64,000 nucleotides of DNA. It comes from Amycolatopsis sp. FDAARGOS 1241. Lineage in GTDB: Bacteria; Actinomycetota; Actinomycetes; Mycobacteriales; Pseudonocardiaceae. The notes under the pieces are model-generated. The model was given only the letters and a program-made list of their open reading frames with translations, had not been told where the DNA came from and ran no database searches. The translations under genes and the position numbers were made by a program. How positions within the stretch are numbered: position 1 is the stretch's first letter; every line of letters starts with the position of its first letter. Location: NCBI RefSeq assembly GCF_016889705.1, contig NZ_CP069526.1, positions 5,084,001 to 5,148,000 of the forward strand, given 5' to 3'. Positions 9,418 through 18,875 of this stretch are shown here, one piece after another.

Positions 9418-10040
9418 TGCACATCGTCGTTGACAGCGATGAGGTCTGCCTTGCCGTCTCCGGTCGCGTCCGCCGCCAGCGTCGCCTTCTCACCGCGGAG
9501 GGTGTCCGGGCCCCACGTTGTCAACGGGTTCAGCATCTTCGTGCCGTCCGAGACGGCCGCCAAAGCGGGTGCCCCGCGACCAAGCCGATCACGTCGGTGT
9601 CCCGTCGCCCTCCAGGTCCACCGGCAGACTCCTTGGTTGCCGGCGATGGTGTTGTTCAGCCACTGCGTGCCCGGCTCGAACCGTGCCACGCCGTCGTACG
9701 GGTCGATGATCGACCTCGCTGCGAACATGCCCTGTATGTGCGGGCTCAAAGACGCCCACGGCCGGACCGTGCTGGCATCCGCGCGGCTGTCGTTGTCCAC
9801 GTCGCCGAGGAAGTACCCGTAGTACGGGCTGTCGTCGAGGCTATTCGTGCACAGGTTCCCATCCTGCTGCCGCTGGAAGCCCGACCCGGTCGACAGCTCC
9901 ACGTAGCACTCGTTCAGGTACCTGCTGAAGCCGGCGAGGTCGTCCTTGCCGTCGCCGCTGACATCCCCGCCTGACCGCGACCTGCGCGGTGAACGCTCCA
10001 GTCGACCACAGCTCCGGTACGCCAGACTCCTCCCGCCGGC
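9418..10040 (-). pseudogene. FG-GAP/VCBS-repeat protein relic
   Basis: Minus-strand pieces show the calcium-binding repeat pattern of secreted VCBS/FG-GAP proteins: GDVSGDGKDDLAGFSR, FLGDVDNDSRADAST, AADATGDGKADLIAVNDD. They also have the typical spacers (SDGTKMLNPLTTWGPDTLRG; WLNNTIAGNQG). A short upstream piece, ESGVPELWSTGAFTAQVAV, is shifted by one base near 9975. A shift near 9600 garbles another spacer. Neither a start nor a signal peptide is left. Family members are extracellular and often sit at the ends of hydrolases or adhesins. Confidence 0.6.
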
Positions 10041-10458
10041 GTGGTGACGGTCAAGGACACCAGACCGCTCACACCGGCCATTACAACAGCTGTTCAGGTC
10101 GCGCGAGCAGCCGGGAAAGGTTACTGCGGTACGCCGCAGCGGGATGACGCGCCGGCTCGAGCCGATCGACCGAGTGCCCGAGTTGCGCGACGGGTCGGTG
10201 CCCTTCCGCTTCAACCTGCACGCGCTGTCTTCTGCCACGACGCAGTGGGGATCGAGCAGGAGCTCCACGCCAAGCTGTAAGCCCGGCGGCTCAACCGGCG
10301 GCGGGAGTACTCCCCGTGCACCCAGGCGGAGGTCAAGGTAGCTGGGAACTTGTCCGCGTGGAGCTGGTGATCGAGATGCCGCGACTGGTGTAGGCGGCGA
10401 CGGCGCCGGGCAGCACGTTAGTGGCGACCAGGCGAGACCTCCTGCCGGAGGGCAGGTA

Positions 10459-10725
10459 GGTGGGGCTGGGTGCTCCCGCTCCTGCCGCGGCAGTGGGCGT
10501 CGGGCGGCAGGAGCAGGAGGCACCTGAACCCGTCCCGCGCTGCTGTGGGGGCGGGGCGCAGCGGGACGGGGTGGTTTGAGGCCGGCGCGGAGGTCGCCTC
10601 TCGGCGAGTGGCGCGACCCGGGGCCGAAGGCTCGGCGGTCCGGGAGGGCGGTGGGTGGAGCCCGGGGACACCACCGCACCGGCAACCACTGGCAACGCCG
10701 CCCGCCCCTGGATATTCCACAGTGG
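10459..10725 (+). repeat. 267-bp inverted repeat, copy A
   Basis: This segment recurs in reverse complement at 13678-13943 with only scattered mismatches and single-base indels. It begins GGTGGGGCTGGGTGC and ends TTCCACAGTGGA. Inside is a hairpin, GCTCCTGCCGC with GCGGCAGGAGC, around a 15-base loop. Shared landmarks include GCAGCGGGACGGGGTGGTTT and CGGTCCGGGAGGGCGGTGG. It encodes nothing recognisable. Confidence 0.8.
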
Positions 10726-10843
10726 ACGTGGCGAGGTGCTCCCACCCCGGGCACCGCCGTCACCATGGGGTTCTCGGGCATCTCGCGGAAGACTCAGCCC
10801 CTGACCAGGGGTCCCCGTAGTACCAGCCGGCATCGCGCGGATA

Positions 10844-10869
10844 TGCCTGATCAGCAGTGACCAGTCGCC
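10844..10869 (+). repeat. Short dispersed motif, copy 1
   Basis: TGCCTGATCAGCAGTGACCA recurs with few changes at 15098 (TGCCTGACCAGCAGTGATCA) and 55918 (TGCCTGGCCGGCAGTGATCA). The context of each copy is intergenic or relic sequence. The function is unknown. Confidence 0.4.
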
Positions 10870-10906
10870 GCGGCGCCCCGGACGTAACCTCTCGTGCGCA
10901 TCCCGG

Positions 10907-11095
10907 CTAGGCGGCACGCCGTGGCCCGGCAACCGCCTCCGCGTACCGCCGGTCGAGCTGGTGCAACCGGATGTGCCGGAGCGCTTCACCGAACGTGCAG
11001 GCGTTGTACCAGAACCAGCCACACCCGTCGCACTGGCAGTGCCAGCGGTCGCAGCGGCCGCAGTACTTGTTGCTGGCGTGGTGGTGGTTGTTCAT
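10907..11095 (-). CDS. Cys-rich 62-residue protein
   Basis: ATG 11095 follows a GGAAGAAG site at good spacing on the minus strand. The peptide starts MNNHHHASNKYCGRCDRW and continues HCQCDGCGWFWYNACTFG and EALRHIRLHQLDRRYAEAV. The six Cys (CxxC, CxCxxC, C) plus His residues suggest a small zinc-binding module. I do not recognise a family. It lies between the two arms of the 266-bp inverted repeat, upstream of copy A on its own strand. It could be a regulator or a mobile-element accessory protein. Confidence 0.5.
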   Translation of the reverse strand: MNNHHHASNKYCGRCDRWHCQCDGCGWFWYNACTFGEALRHIRLHQLDRRYAEAVAGPRRAA

Positions 11096-11648
11096 GACGT
11101 CGCTTCTTCCGGGCTGAACGGGACTCGTCCAGTCTGGCGCGCCGACGGTACCCGCGTCGTCACGGCGAGCGGGCATTTCCCAGGCCCCGGTGCCAGGAGC
11201 CCGCTCTACCGGCTGACCGGTAGCAGCCCCCAGCACTGCCGGTCTGCTCCGCGAACGAGAGGACCGACTCGATCCTCCTGCCACCCGCAGGGCGGACTGC
11301 TCAGCGGCTATCACGGCGGAAATTCCACGAGGTATCCGGAACCCCTGGGAGATGCTCGAGCAGCCGGGGCGGACGAACGGCGGGACGCTGACCTGGGCCG
11401 CAAGCGACAGTGACCAAAACAGCGCTAAGCCTCAACCCTACCGGCCTGGGCCTGGTCGGCACGTGACGACTGAGCCCGTCGTCACGTGCCTCCGTGGGCC
11501 CGCCCGGCCCTTCGTGGAAGTGGGCCACACTTGTCCAGCGACAAGCACCTACTTTGCGGCTCGGGTCAAGCTTCGGGAGTTCCGGGCCGATGAGCAGCAC
11601 GGCCTGGCCCGCGAGTTCCCGCTTCGCCCGCTCGCCTCCGCCTCGGTC

Positions 11649-12248
11649 TCAGGTCGGCAGTTCCGTGCCGGTCCGTTCGGCGACCATGTACTCGGCGTAC
11701 CAGTCGGGCCAGTTCACGTCGCGCTCGCCGGTGCGCTTCTCGTGCTCACCGTGGGCGGCCTCCGCCCGGCGCAGCGCGGCGGCCAGGTCGCCGGCCGAGG
11801 AGAACGTCGCCTCCGCCGGGTCCACCCGCCCCGGCAGGCGGCTCGTGATCTCCCGCAGCAGCCACTGGTTGCCGTCCGGATCGGCGAACGTCGTGCGTGA
11901 CCGGTACGTCCCCCGGTCCGGATCGAGGCCGGCCTCGCGCCCACCGGGTCCGTCGTGGAAGATCTCCCCCACCTCGACCCCGGCGGCCAGCAGCGCGTCC
12001 CGCGCCGCCACGATGTCCGCGACGACCAGGTACCCCTTGGCCGAGCCGGGCTCGGCGTCCGTCAGCCCCTCCCCGAACTGCACCGAACACGCCGACCCGG
12101 GCGGCGTGAACTGCACGACCCCGGGCGGGGTCGGGTCCAGCCGCCACCCGAGCCGCTCGTAGAACTCCTTCGCGCGCTCCACGTCGCCGACGGGAAGCAC
12201 CAGCACCTCGACCTTCATGTCGATGCGCCGCACGTCCTCAGTGGTCAT
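11649..12248 (-). CDS. VOC-family (glyoxalase-like) protein
   Basis: The 199-residue product has the vicinal-oxygen-chelate pattern: EVLVLPVGDVERAKEFYERL, GWRLDPT, VVQFTPPGSACSVQFG, GYLVVADIVAARDALLAAGV and RTTFADPDGNQWLLREI. Two half-folds carry the metal-ligand E/H positions usual for this superfamily (dioxygenases, glyoxalases, resistance proteins). ATG 12248 has a strong GGGAGG site; ATG 12218 in frame is less well placed. The C-terminal third (from about residue 135, FSSAGDLAAALRRAEAAHGE) is a helical extension ending DWYAEYMVAERTGTELPT, common in actinobacterial members. The substrate is unknown. Confidence 0.85.
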   Translation of the reverse strand: MTTEDVRRIDMKVEVLVLPVGDVERAKEFYERLGWRLDPTPPGVVQFTPPGSACSVQFGEGLTDAEPGSAKGYLVVADIVAARDALLAAGVEVGEIFHDGPGGREAGLDPDRGTYRSRTTFADPDGNQWLLREITSRLPGRVDPAEATFSSAGDLAAALRRAEAAHGEHEKRTGERDVNWPDWYAEYMVAERTGTELPT

Positions 12249-12649
12249 CCATCCTCCCGGTGAGACAAGCGCCCACAGTAGCCGCCAACCACGCGACTGC
12301 CGACACATGCTCGACCCGGCTGCCCTATAGAGGAGTTTCGCAGCAGTGGCCGGCGCCGAGGCAGGACTGCGGTCAAACGGAAGCCGTAGGGCCGATCAGG
12401 AGATTCGGCGGGCCCCTTCGGTGTGGGTGTCGAGCGGGTAGAGCCCTCGCCCGCAACGCATCCGCGAGGCGGCACGTGCCACCGTCCAGCCCAGGGTGAG
12501 GTGCGGTCACCGGGCAAACCCGGCCACCACCCAGCTGAACCGCCCCAAGCAGGGCCATCCCCTGCGGGTCGACATCAGTCCGCACCCGAAACCCTGAACC
12601 GGACTACAGAGTCCAATCCTTAGGTCTACAGTTTCGCCAGGAGATCACC

Positions 12650-13162
12650 GTGACCGACGACAGGAGTAACGAGATGACCGACGCGACCGTTCGCAACCGG
12701 CGGGCCGACAGCTCAGCCAACGAGAACCTCGCCAAACTGGCTCGCCACGGCGCTGACAGCTTCGGTTACCAAGCCGAGTTGCGCATCGACCGCAGGCTTG
12801 CCGAGCTCCTGCGCCTGAGGGTTTCTCAGCTCAACAACTGCGTCTATTGCCTGAACCTCCACTACGAGGCAGCACGCGCCGCCGGCATCCCCCGACTGGT
12901 CATCGACACCTTGACGGCCTGGTGGGAAACCGACTTCCACGACGACGCGGCCCGCGCCGCCCTCGCCTACACCGAGGCGCTCACACGCGTCGCGGACGCG
13001 ACCATCGCCGACGGTTTCGGTGCCCGGCACGACACTCTCGCCGAACATTTTTCGCCCGAGGAGATCCTCGAGATCATCGGGATCGTCATCAACATGAACG
13101 TGTGGACCCGGCTCAAACTGGCCGAAGGAGCCGTTCCGCACCTGACCGGGCAAGCGAACTAG
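12650..13162 (+). CDS. AhpD-like / carboxymuconolactone decarboxylase family protein
   Basis: A 170-residue CMD-fold protein. The redox motif CVYCLNLHYEAARAAGI carries the CxxC...H active site of alkylhydroperoxidase AhpD-type proteins, and the helical core reads LAELLRLRVSQLNN, ALAYTEALTRVA and EEILEIIGIVINMNVWTRL. Such proteins reduce peroxides with a thiol donor. Two starts are each preceded by AGGAG: GTG 12650 and ATG 12674 (eight residues shorter). I chose the upstream one, but the downstream one is equally placed. It is a single gene; no lipoyl partner is nearby. Confidence 0.85.
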   Translation: MTDDRSNEMTDATVRNRRADSSANENLAKLARHGADSFGYQAELRIDRRLAELLRLRVSQLNNCVYCLNLHYEAARAAGIPRLVIDTLTAWWETDFHDDAARAALAYTEALTRVADATIADGFGARHDTLAEHFSPEEILEIIGIVINMNVWTRLKLAEGAVPHLTGQAN

Positions 13163-13677
13163 CGCTCTCACCATAGTCGCCAACTCCGTCGCGCCGGCGA
13201 CGCCGGCATCGCGCCACCTCGCACAGGTCGCTACCTTCGGCCATTGGTCCCTGGCGACCTTCGACGAGTCCGCATCGCCGGGGCATCCCGCGTGAACGCC
13301 ATGGCTCCCACCGGCACCAGGACGACCCGTTCGAAAAGGTCTTTCCCCCAGACGAGTTTGACGGCGCGATGGACCAGTTGGGCGGACTGCACCCGAACAC
13401 CTCACCAGCGCACCACCGACGGCCGGTCAACGCCAGAATCGCGGCTGAAGCCATGGTCATCGCTTAGCGCTGGATTTCGTCCCGATGTTCCTCAGACGCC
13501 GCTACGTCGTGAGCCGGTGACGCACACATCCCGGTGGTCCTGCCCGCTGGTCGGAGTGGCCTTGCATTTGGGGCGCCGCGATGTAGCCGCTCCCTGGCTG
13601 TCAACGGCGAGGCTCCTCTACGTCGGATGCGAGCTCCGTCGTGTGAGATAGGGCGATCCGACGGCAGCATCCCCAGA
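13163..13677. other. Intergenic with a possible C-terminal ORF scrap
   Basis: From about 13311 to the TAG at 13465-13467 one plus frame reads like protein (DDPFEKVFPPDEFDGAMDQL, then ARIAAEAMVIA), but it has no start and no family I recognise. The rest shows nothing. Confidence 0.3.
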
Positions 13678-13943
13678 TCCACTGTGGAACGTCCAGGGGC
13701 GGGCGGCGTTGCCAGTGATTGCCGGTGCGGTGTGTCCCGGGCTCCACCCACCGCCCTCCCGGACCGCCGAGCCTTCGGCCCCGGGTCGCGCCACTCGCCG
13801 AGAGACGACCCCCGCCCCGGCCTCAAACCACCCCGTCCCGCTGCGCCCCGCCCCCACAGCAGCGCGGGACGGACTCAGGTGCCACCTGCTCCTGCCGCCG
13901 GACGCCCACTGCCGCGGCAGGAGCAGGGGGCACCCAACCCCAC
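13678..13943 (-). repeat. 266-bp inverted repeat, copy B
   Basis: Reverse complement of 10459-10725 at roughly 90% identity by eye. The internal hairpin is perfect here: TGCTCCTGCCGC and GCGGCAGGAGCA around a 15-base loop. The two copies bracket about 3 kb (Cys-rich miniprotein, VOC protein, AhpD-like protein). No transposase is visible in either arm. Confidence 0.8.
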
Positions 13944-14152
13944 CACGAAAGAACCCCCGCTCACACCCACCGGTCCCCATCAGCACGGCGCGCAGGGCGT
14001 GCTCGATACCAACAACATCGTCAGCACGCCGTGGCTGCTGCACCACGCCTGGTCCGGCAGCGAGCTGGTGATGCCGGACAACGTCGGACGACGTCCGCCG
14101 CCTCGATGCAGGACGTGCTGGCCGGCGCGACGGGCGGGGCGTCGGTCAACTC

Positions 14153-15031
14153 TCAGAAGTCCGTACGCGCGATGTCGTCGAGGACCGACGGTCCTGTGGG
14201 AGACCAGCCCAGGACACGCCGTGCCGTGTCGCCCGAAGCCTGCTGGTCAAGGAGAAGGGCCTGGCCGAGCTGGCCGAGCCGGTCGAGCGTCTGCGGGACG
14301 GGTTCGGGCTCGACGCGTCCGGCCAGGCCGATTGAGCGGCTTACCGCTTCGGTGATCTCCCGTACGGTCGGGTTCGCGCCGCTGGCGCCGATGAAGTACG
14401 AACCGCGCGGGGCCTTTGCCACCGCGAGCACGTATAGCTCGGCCAGGTCGTCCACGTGCACGGTGCTCCAGTGCTGGTGACCGGGACCGATCATGGTGAG
14501 CGCCGGGGTGTTGCCGGCGGTTCGAGGACCGGCGGCGGCGAGGTTCAGCAAACCGCCGCCGTGGCCGTACACCACTGCCGGTGCGATGACCGAGGTCCGG
14601 ACGCTCTGCGCGGCGCGCACGAGCTTGCCGAGCGGCACCCGCCAGGCGATCAGCCGCGGGGCGTTCATGCCGGTCGCCTCGGTGATCCCCGAGCCGCTGC
14701 CGTGCAGCCAGACACCGGTGGTGTACACGAACGGCCGGTTGGTGTTCCGCAGCGCGCGCAGGAAGCTGGTGACGGCCACCTCTTCGACGGTCGCGCTGGT
14801 CTCATCGCCCGGCGACGCCAAGTGGATCACACCGTCGCTCGCAGCCGCGAGTCCCTCCAACGCGTCACGGTCTGCCAGGTCGGCAACCGCGGGCTCGGCG
14901 CCCTTGGCCCGCACCAACTCGGCCTTCTCGGCAGAGCGGGCCAAGGCAGTGACCTGGTGGCCGCTGGACACGAGCCGATCGAGCACCGCGGCTCCGATGT
15001 AGCCGGTGCCACCAGTGAGCAGTACGTGCAT
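14153..15031 (-). CDS. NAD-dependent epimerase/dehydratase-like SDR
   Basis: The 292-residue protein begins MHVLLTGGTGYIGAAVLDRL with the GGxGxxG Rossmann motif at residues 7-13. It continues in the extended or atypical SDR style: GVIHLASPGDE, RPFVYTTGVWLHGSG, VVYGHGGGLLNLA, HQHWSTVHVDDLAELYVLA. The canonical YxxxK pair is not obvious at the usual place, so it may be an NmrA-like or atypical reductase rather than a true epimerase. The minus-strand start is preceded by a GAGGA site. It is a single gene. The substrate is not deducible. Confidence 0.85.
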   Translation of the reverse strand: MHVLLTGGTGYIGAAVLDRLVSSGHQVTALARSAEKAELVRAKGAEPAVADLADRDALEGLAAASDGVIHLASPGDETSATVEEVAVTSFLRALRNTNRPFVYTTGVWLHGSGSGITEATGMNAPRLIAWRVPLGKLVRAAQSVRTSVIAPAVVYGHGGGLLNLAAAGPRTAGNTPALTMIGPGHQHWSTVHVDDLAELYVLAVAKAPRGSYFIGASGANPTVREITEAVSRSIGLAGRVEPEPVPQTLDRLGQLGQALLLDQQASGDTARRVLGWSPTGPSVLDDIARTDF

Positions 15032-15095
15032 GATCCTCCTCGTTTGCCGAAGTTTGGGTGCGGGTCGCCGTAATACTCGCCGAAAATCGGGCGAC

Positions 15096-15121
15096 TTTGC
15101 CTGACCAGCAGTGATCAGTCG
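15096..15121 (+). repeat. Short dispersed motif, copy 2
   Basis: The core TGCCTGACCAGCAGTGATCA begins at 15098, just upstream of the SDR gene start on the other strand and 157 bases before the tRNA. Compare 10844 and 55918. Confidence 0.4.
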
Positions 15122-15277
15122 TTGGCGGCGCGGTGGTCGGCGACCGGTGGGTGAACGCCTACGCCGCGCCTGGACCGAACCTTCCGCGCGGAAGCAACCG
15201 GGATCAGGAGACCGCGGCCGGTCTGGACGACCGGGTCCACCGGCCCCACGGCTCCCGTGTAACCTTTCACCAGACGA

Positions 15278-15351
15278 CGCGGGGTGGAGCAGCTCGGTAG
15301 CTCGCTGGGCTCATAACCCAGAGGTCGCAGGTTCAAATCCTGTCCCCGCTA
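15278..15351 (+). tRNA. tRNA-fMet (initiator, CAT anticodon)
   Basis: The cloverleaf reads directly: acceptor CGCGGGG / CCCCGCT, D arm GAGCAGCTCGGTAGCTC, anticodon stem TGGG-CTCATAA-CCCA, and T arm CAGGTTCAAATCCTG. Two features mark the initiator: the first base pair is mismatched (C1 against T72) and the anticodon stem carries three consecutive G:C pairs. The genome does not encode the CCA end in full (ACCG follows). A terminator follows ten bases later. Confidence 0.95.
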
Positions 15352-15360
15352 CCGCAAAAG

Positions 15361-15395
15361 GCCCGGTTCGCACATGGTGCGGGCCGGGCGTTTTT
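15361..15395 (+). terminator. Rho-independent terminator of the tRNA gene
   Basis: GCCCGGTTCGCAC (15361-15373) pairs with GTGCGGGCCGGGC (15377-15389) with one internal mismatch pair, followed by GTTTTT (15390-15395). Confidence 0.9.
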
Positions 15396-15562
15396 GTGCG
15401 CGACCAGAAGAAACTCCGACCGCAAGGACGCGCTCACCGATACATGCGTACCTGCCTGCCGGGCAGCTCCGGCGGCCCTGGAGCTGCGCCGATGCCGGGC
15501 GGGTGCCCGAGAGCTGAGCCACGCGGGCTTTTCCCCGCGGGCAGCTCAGCGCGTGGTGCCGG

Positions 15563-15967
15563 TCAGGCGGTCGGGAAGGTCTCCGTCACAGGGATGCCCG
15601 TCTTGAGGGTCCGGCTGACCGTGCACAAGCGGTCGATCGCGCGGTCCACCGCCGTGGCGAGGGCTTCCCGCTGATCGGCGTCGAGAGAGGACACGTCGAC
15701 ACCGAAGACGACGTGCACCGCGTCCAGTTCGGAGGCTCCTTCGCGACGATCGGCGGTCAGGAACACCGTGAATTTCGAGTCGTCACCGACGCGGCGGGTG
15801 ATCAGGTGTTCCGCGGTGACCGCGGAGCAACCCGCGGCCGCGATCTGCAGCAGTTCAGCCGGGGAGAACGCACCCTCGGAATCCTTGTGGCCGATACGCA
15901 CCTCGGCACCGCGCTCGTTGCGCCCGACGAAATCGTGTTCGCCTTCGCGCTGCACTTCCAGGGTCAT
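15563..15967 (-). CDS. OsmC family peroxide-stress protein
   Basis: A 134-residue OsmC/Ohr-fold protein. FSPAELLQIAAAGCSAVTAE carries the first peroxidatic Cys, and DRAIDRLCTVSRTLKTGIPV carries the second. VEVRIGHKD-like N-terminal strands and VHVVFGVDVSSLDADQREAL fill in the fold. ATG 15967 follows AGGAGG. These enzymes reduce organic hydroperoxides with lipoylated or other dithiol donors. The start codon overlaps the stop of an upstream open frame (ATGA), see the next entry. It lies back to back with the tRNA terminator. Confidence 0.85.
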   Translation of the reverse strand: MTLEVQREGEHDFVGRNERGAEVRIGHKDSEGAFSPAELLQIAAAGCSAVTAEHLITRRVGDDSKFTVFLTADRREGASELDAVHVVFGVDVSSLDADQREALATAVDRAIDRLCTVSRTLKTGIPVTETFPTA

Positions 15968-16470
15968 CGACCGCTCCTCCTGACGTTGTCCCTCTCGATA
16001 ACCACCCGTGCCACACCGGTGTTCCGGGATGCGCCGCACGGCACTGGAACAATCAGGCCGGGTGCTGCGCCAGCACCGTGATCGTGCCTGCTGACCTCGG
16101 CGAAACCCGCGTCGCGGACGGCGTTCACGTGGTCGCCGTGCCAGCCGGCCTCGGCCGGCCGGCAGGCAACCGTCTGACGTCCACTCCGCGGACCCGACGC
16201 CGGCGCGCGGGCCGCGCTGGACGATGCCGGGGCACCGTGGCCGGTGCTCAGCCGTACGCGCCGATCGCGCCGGTACGACACAACCTCTCGAATGTCGTCA
16301 GTGGTGACGATCCGCACCATGGTCGCGCCAACCTCAGCCCGGGCGACTTGCAAGGACCATGCCCGCAGTCCACGCACCGGTTCGTGCCAGAACCACTGGC
16401 CTTCGGTGAGATCCTCCGCGGCCACGGTCGACTCCTGAATGTCCACCTCCGACAGCGTCGCGGCGGCCAT
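15964..16470 (-). CDS. Uncertain ORF overlapping the osmC start
   Basis: From ATG 16470 the minus frame encodes 168 residues. The first 80 look protein-like (EVDIQESTVAAEDLTEGQWF, MVRIVTTDDIREVVSYRRDR). The end (VNAVRDAGFAEVSRHDHGAG) resembles the tail of a methyltransferase. The middle is Arg/Ala-rich. It ends with ATGA overlap on the OsmC gene. It may be a frameshifted composite rather than one gene. No family is assigned. Confidence 0.25.
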   Translation of the reverse strand: MAAATLSEVDIQESTVAAEDLTEGQWFWHEPVRGLRAWSLQVARAEVGATMVRIVTTDDIREVVSYRRDRRVRLSTGHGAPASSSAARAPASGPRSGRQTVACRPAEAGWHGDHVNAVRDAGFAEVSRHDHGAGAAPGLIVPVPCGASRNTGVARVVIERDNVRRSGR

Positions 16471-17604
16471 CGACCTTACCGGCCAGCCGATTACGGCAAC
16501 CCAGCAGGTCCTCGCCGAGGACGTGTCGCGGCGAACGCGGGGAAGCAAACGGTGCCACTGGGATCGCCGCACTGCCGCTCGAGGTGGTGGTGGCCCTCCG
16601 TCGCACCAGCTCGTTGCCGATCGGCACTGCCCTCACCACGCTGTTCGGTAGACGTCATCTTGCCGTAGCCCGCAGCTGCTGATCGCAGCCAGCGCCGGCT
16701 TCGATGCCAGCGCCGCCTTCGTCGCCGCGCCGCGTCCTACCGCCACCAGGGATGAACCGAGCTCGCACAGTCTCGCAAACGCGTTCGCCGAACAGGCGGG
16801 GCACCGGTCATCTCGGCGTCACCGAACCCCGTCCCAGAGGCGACTGGAGCGCTCAGGCCGTGAAGGCGGCTCGGGCCGGCAACCGGTACTGCCAGAGCCG
16901 CGTATTCGATCGGCGTGTATTCAACTCCGACGGACGGTCATGACCATGTGGAGCGTGCTGACGAAACAGCTTCATACGCACCGCTGCCTTGCTGCTGCGG
17001 GCTCCACGACCGTGCTTGCAGCCGGGCTGTCTCCGCTGTGGCTTGATGGAGAGGCCCGGGTGCGCCGCGGCAGTGGGCTGGCGCCTTCGGCACAGTGTTG
17101 TGCAGAGAAGGGTGATCGCGAGCCAGAGCAGGCTCGGGCTCGTCGTCGGCACGATCGAGTGCTCCTCCTCGGGGGAGACGTACCGGCTGATGAGAGAGAT
17201 CGGATCCGAGCCCCCGAGGACGTCAGGATCACGAGCTACAGCGCACTGCACGTGTTCTCGCCTCGGGTCGAAGGCTTCGTGCATCAGAACGGCGGCACCG
17301 TCACAGGGAGCATCGCGTCCGACGATCTCGGCCCGCACAGCGGCGCCGCTGGCGCCGCGTTGGACAAGGCACCCCTGAGCAGGTTCGGCCCGACGATACC
17401 CTCGAAATCGGCGGACCGAGGTGGTACCAAGCCGAAGGTACCGTCTGCGCGTGACGAGGGTGCCGAGGGCATCAACTTCAGCCGCCGGAGCGGCGCGACT
17501 GCTGGTGAGCCGTGCGTGGTCGCCGGCGGCGTCGCGGCTCTGGGGCAGCTGACCGAACGGATCCAGGTCGAACGGCCGGTCGTCGAGCCCCCGCGACCGC
17601 CGGT
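16471..17604. other. Region without a recognised gene
   Basis: About 1.1 kb in which every long frame is Arg/Pro/Ser-rich and motif-free on both strands. Between 17480 and 17600 one plus frame runs into the DnaE2 relic but does not look like DnaE2. Confidence 0.35.
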
Positions 17605-18146
17605 GTGTTCACCGACCTCGGCCCCGACCGGCGCGCCGCGCTGTGGGCGGCCAGCGCCGCCGCTTCGACCCGTGCCGAGCACCTGCCCGGCCTCGCGATC
17701 GGCCACGATGCCCCCCGCCCTGCCCGGCATGACGACCTTCGAACTCGCCTCGGCCGACCTGTGGGCCACCGGGATCACCGCCGACCGCCACCCCATCGAA
17801 TTCCTGCGCGCCCACCTCGACCACCTCGGTGCCCTCCCCGCCGGGCAACTGCTCGACGTCGCCGACGGCACCCGGATCAAGGTCGGCGGCGCCGCCACCC
17901 ACAAACAACGCCCGGCCACCGCCGGCGACATCACCTTCCTCAACCTCGAAGACGAAACCGGCATTGGCCAACGTGATCGTCTCGATCGGGCTCTGCCGCT
18001 GGCACCGCCAGGTGTGGCTGACCAGCCCGGCGCTGCTCGTGCGCGGCATCGCTCAGGTCGGGCAGGGCACGGTGTCGCTGGTGGCTGACCGGGTCACGCC
18101 GCTCGGCCTCAAGAGCCTCGCGGCCACATCCCGTGACTTCAGGTAG
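17605..18146 (+). pseudogene. dnaE2: DnaE2 (error-prone polymerase III alpha) C-terminal relic, copy 1
   Basis: The frame from 17605 reads DLGPDRRAALWAASAA, LPGLAIGHDAP, ADLWATGITADRHPIEFLRA, RIKVGGAATHKQRPATAGDI, TFLNLEDETGI. This is the C-terminal OB-fold region of DnaE2/ImuC. A frame change near 17965 continues as SIGLCRWHRQVWLTSPALLV, RGIAQVGQGTVSLVADRVTP and SLAATSRDFR, ending at TAG 18144-18146, where DnaE2 proteins normally end. The N-terminal 800 or more residues (PHP and polymerase domains) are missing. A second, more diverged copy of the last 50 codons sits at 20731-20884. Confidence 0.75.
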
Positions 18147-18192
18147 GTCACATGAGCCCTGGGATGTGGGTGTTGTGCACCTGTTGCGCCGG

Positions 18193-18657
18193 CTAGCGAC
18201 CCGCGCTCGGATTCGCGCCGGTCGGCCGGTCAGATGGTGTGGCGGTGTGGCGAGCGCGGGCCAGCACCAGCCCGCCGAGGACCATGGCCATGAGCCCCAC
18301 CAGCACGGCCAAGGCGCCACCGATCACGCCGTTGCCGGTGCCGGGACCCCCGTCGGCGACGGCCAGGTTCAGCGCGCCGCCGACCACGGCGATCAGCCCG
18401 GATGCCAGGGCCGCCACGGCTCCCCTTCTCCCGCTGTTGCCGATACGACGGATGGCACGGGACAGCGCCACTGCGCCGACGACCGCGCCGGCCAACCCCA
18501 GTAGCGCGGCCGAAGTGGCCCAAAATCGTGCGGCGGTCAGGGTGTAGGCGCCGACGCCGGCCGCCTGAACCACGTCGTGCGCGGCCTCCGGGGCGGCAAT
18601 CCCAAAACTTCCCGGCAGGCCGGCGGCTGCGGCGGCGAGCAGGTGAGGCACGGACAT
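18193..18657 (-). CDS. Small membrane protein, DUF6223-like
   Basis: The 154-residue product has an N-terminal hydrophobic segment (LLAAAAAGLPGSFGIAAPEA) and then three helices: YTLTAARFWATSAALLGLAG, RGAVAALASGLIAVVGGALN and VIGGALAVLVGLMAMVLGGL. They are joined by an Arg-rich loop and VADGGPGTGNG. This matches my memory of DUF6223 proteins of Streptomyces and relatives, with function unknown. ATG 18657 follows AAGGAG. It lies divergent from the two-component system downstream. Confidence 0.7.
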   Translation of the reverse strand: MSVPHLLAAAAAGLPGSFGIAAPEAAHDVVQAAGVGAYTLTAARFWATSAALLGLAGAVVGAVALSRAIRRIGNSGRRGAVAALASGLIAVVGGALNLAVADGGPGTGNGVIGGALAVLVGLMAMVLGGLVLARARHTATPSDRPTGANPSAGR

Positions 18658-18875
18658 GAGCAGCTCCTTCTCGTCGTGCGACTGGATGTCACTGATCATG
18701 TCCGCTGGACCCGTCGCCGGTCGTCGAGCGGACGCAGGCAATTCGCGCTACCGCCGATGCTGCAGCCGGCTGCCGCGGACACCGCAGGAGCGGCGAAAGC
18801 ACTGCGTGCGCGGTAGGTGGCCGATCATCCGTGCGGAGGAGTCGCCCCTCGCGAACATCCGGTTAGGGTGCACGC

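Noticed and set aside
8910..10781. A 623-residue minus-strand protein
   Set aside because: The frame strings together a GADN relic, VCBS pieces and the non-coding inverted repeat. Local homology switches frames, so it is not one gene.
16853..17338. 161-codon minus-strand frame
   Set aside because: No ribosome binding site, no motif and a composition typical of non-coding frames; not annotated.
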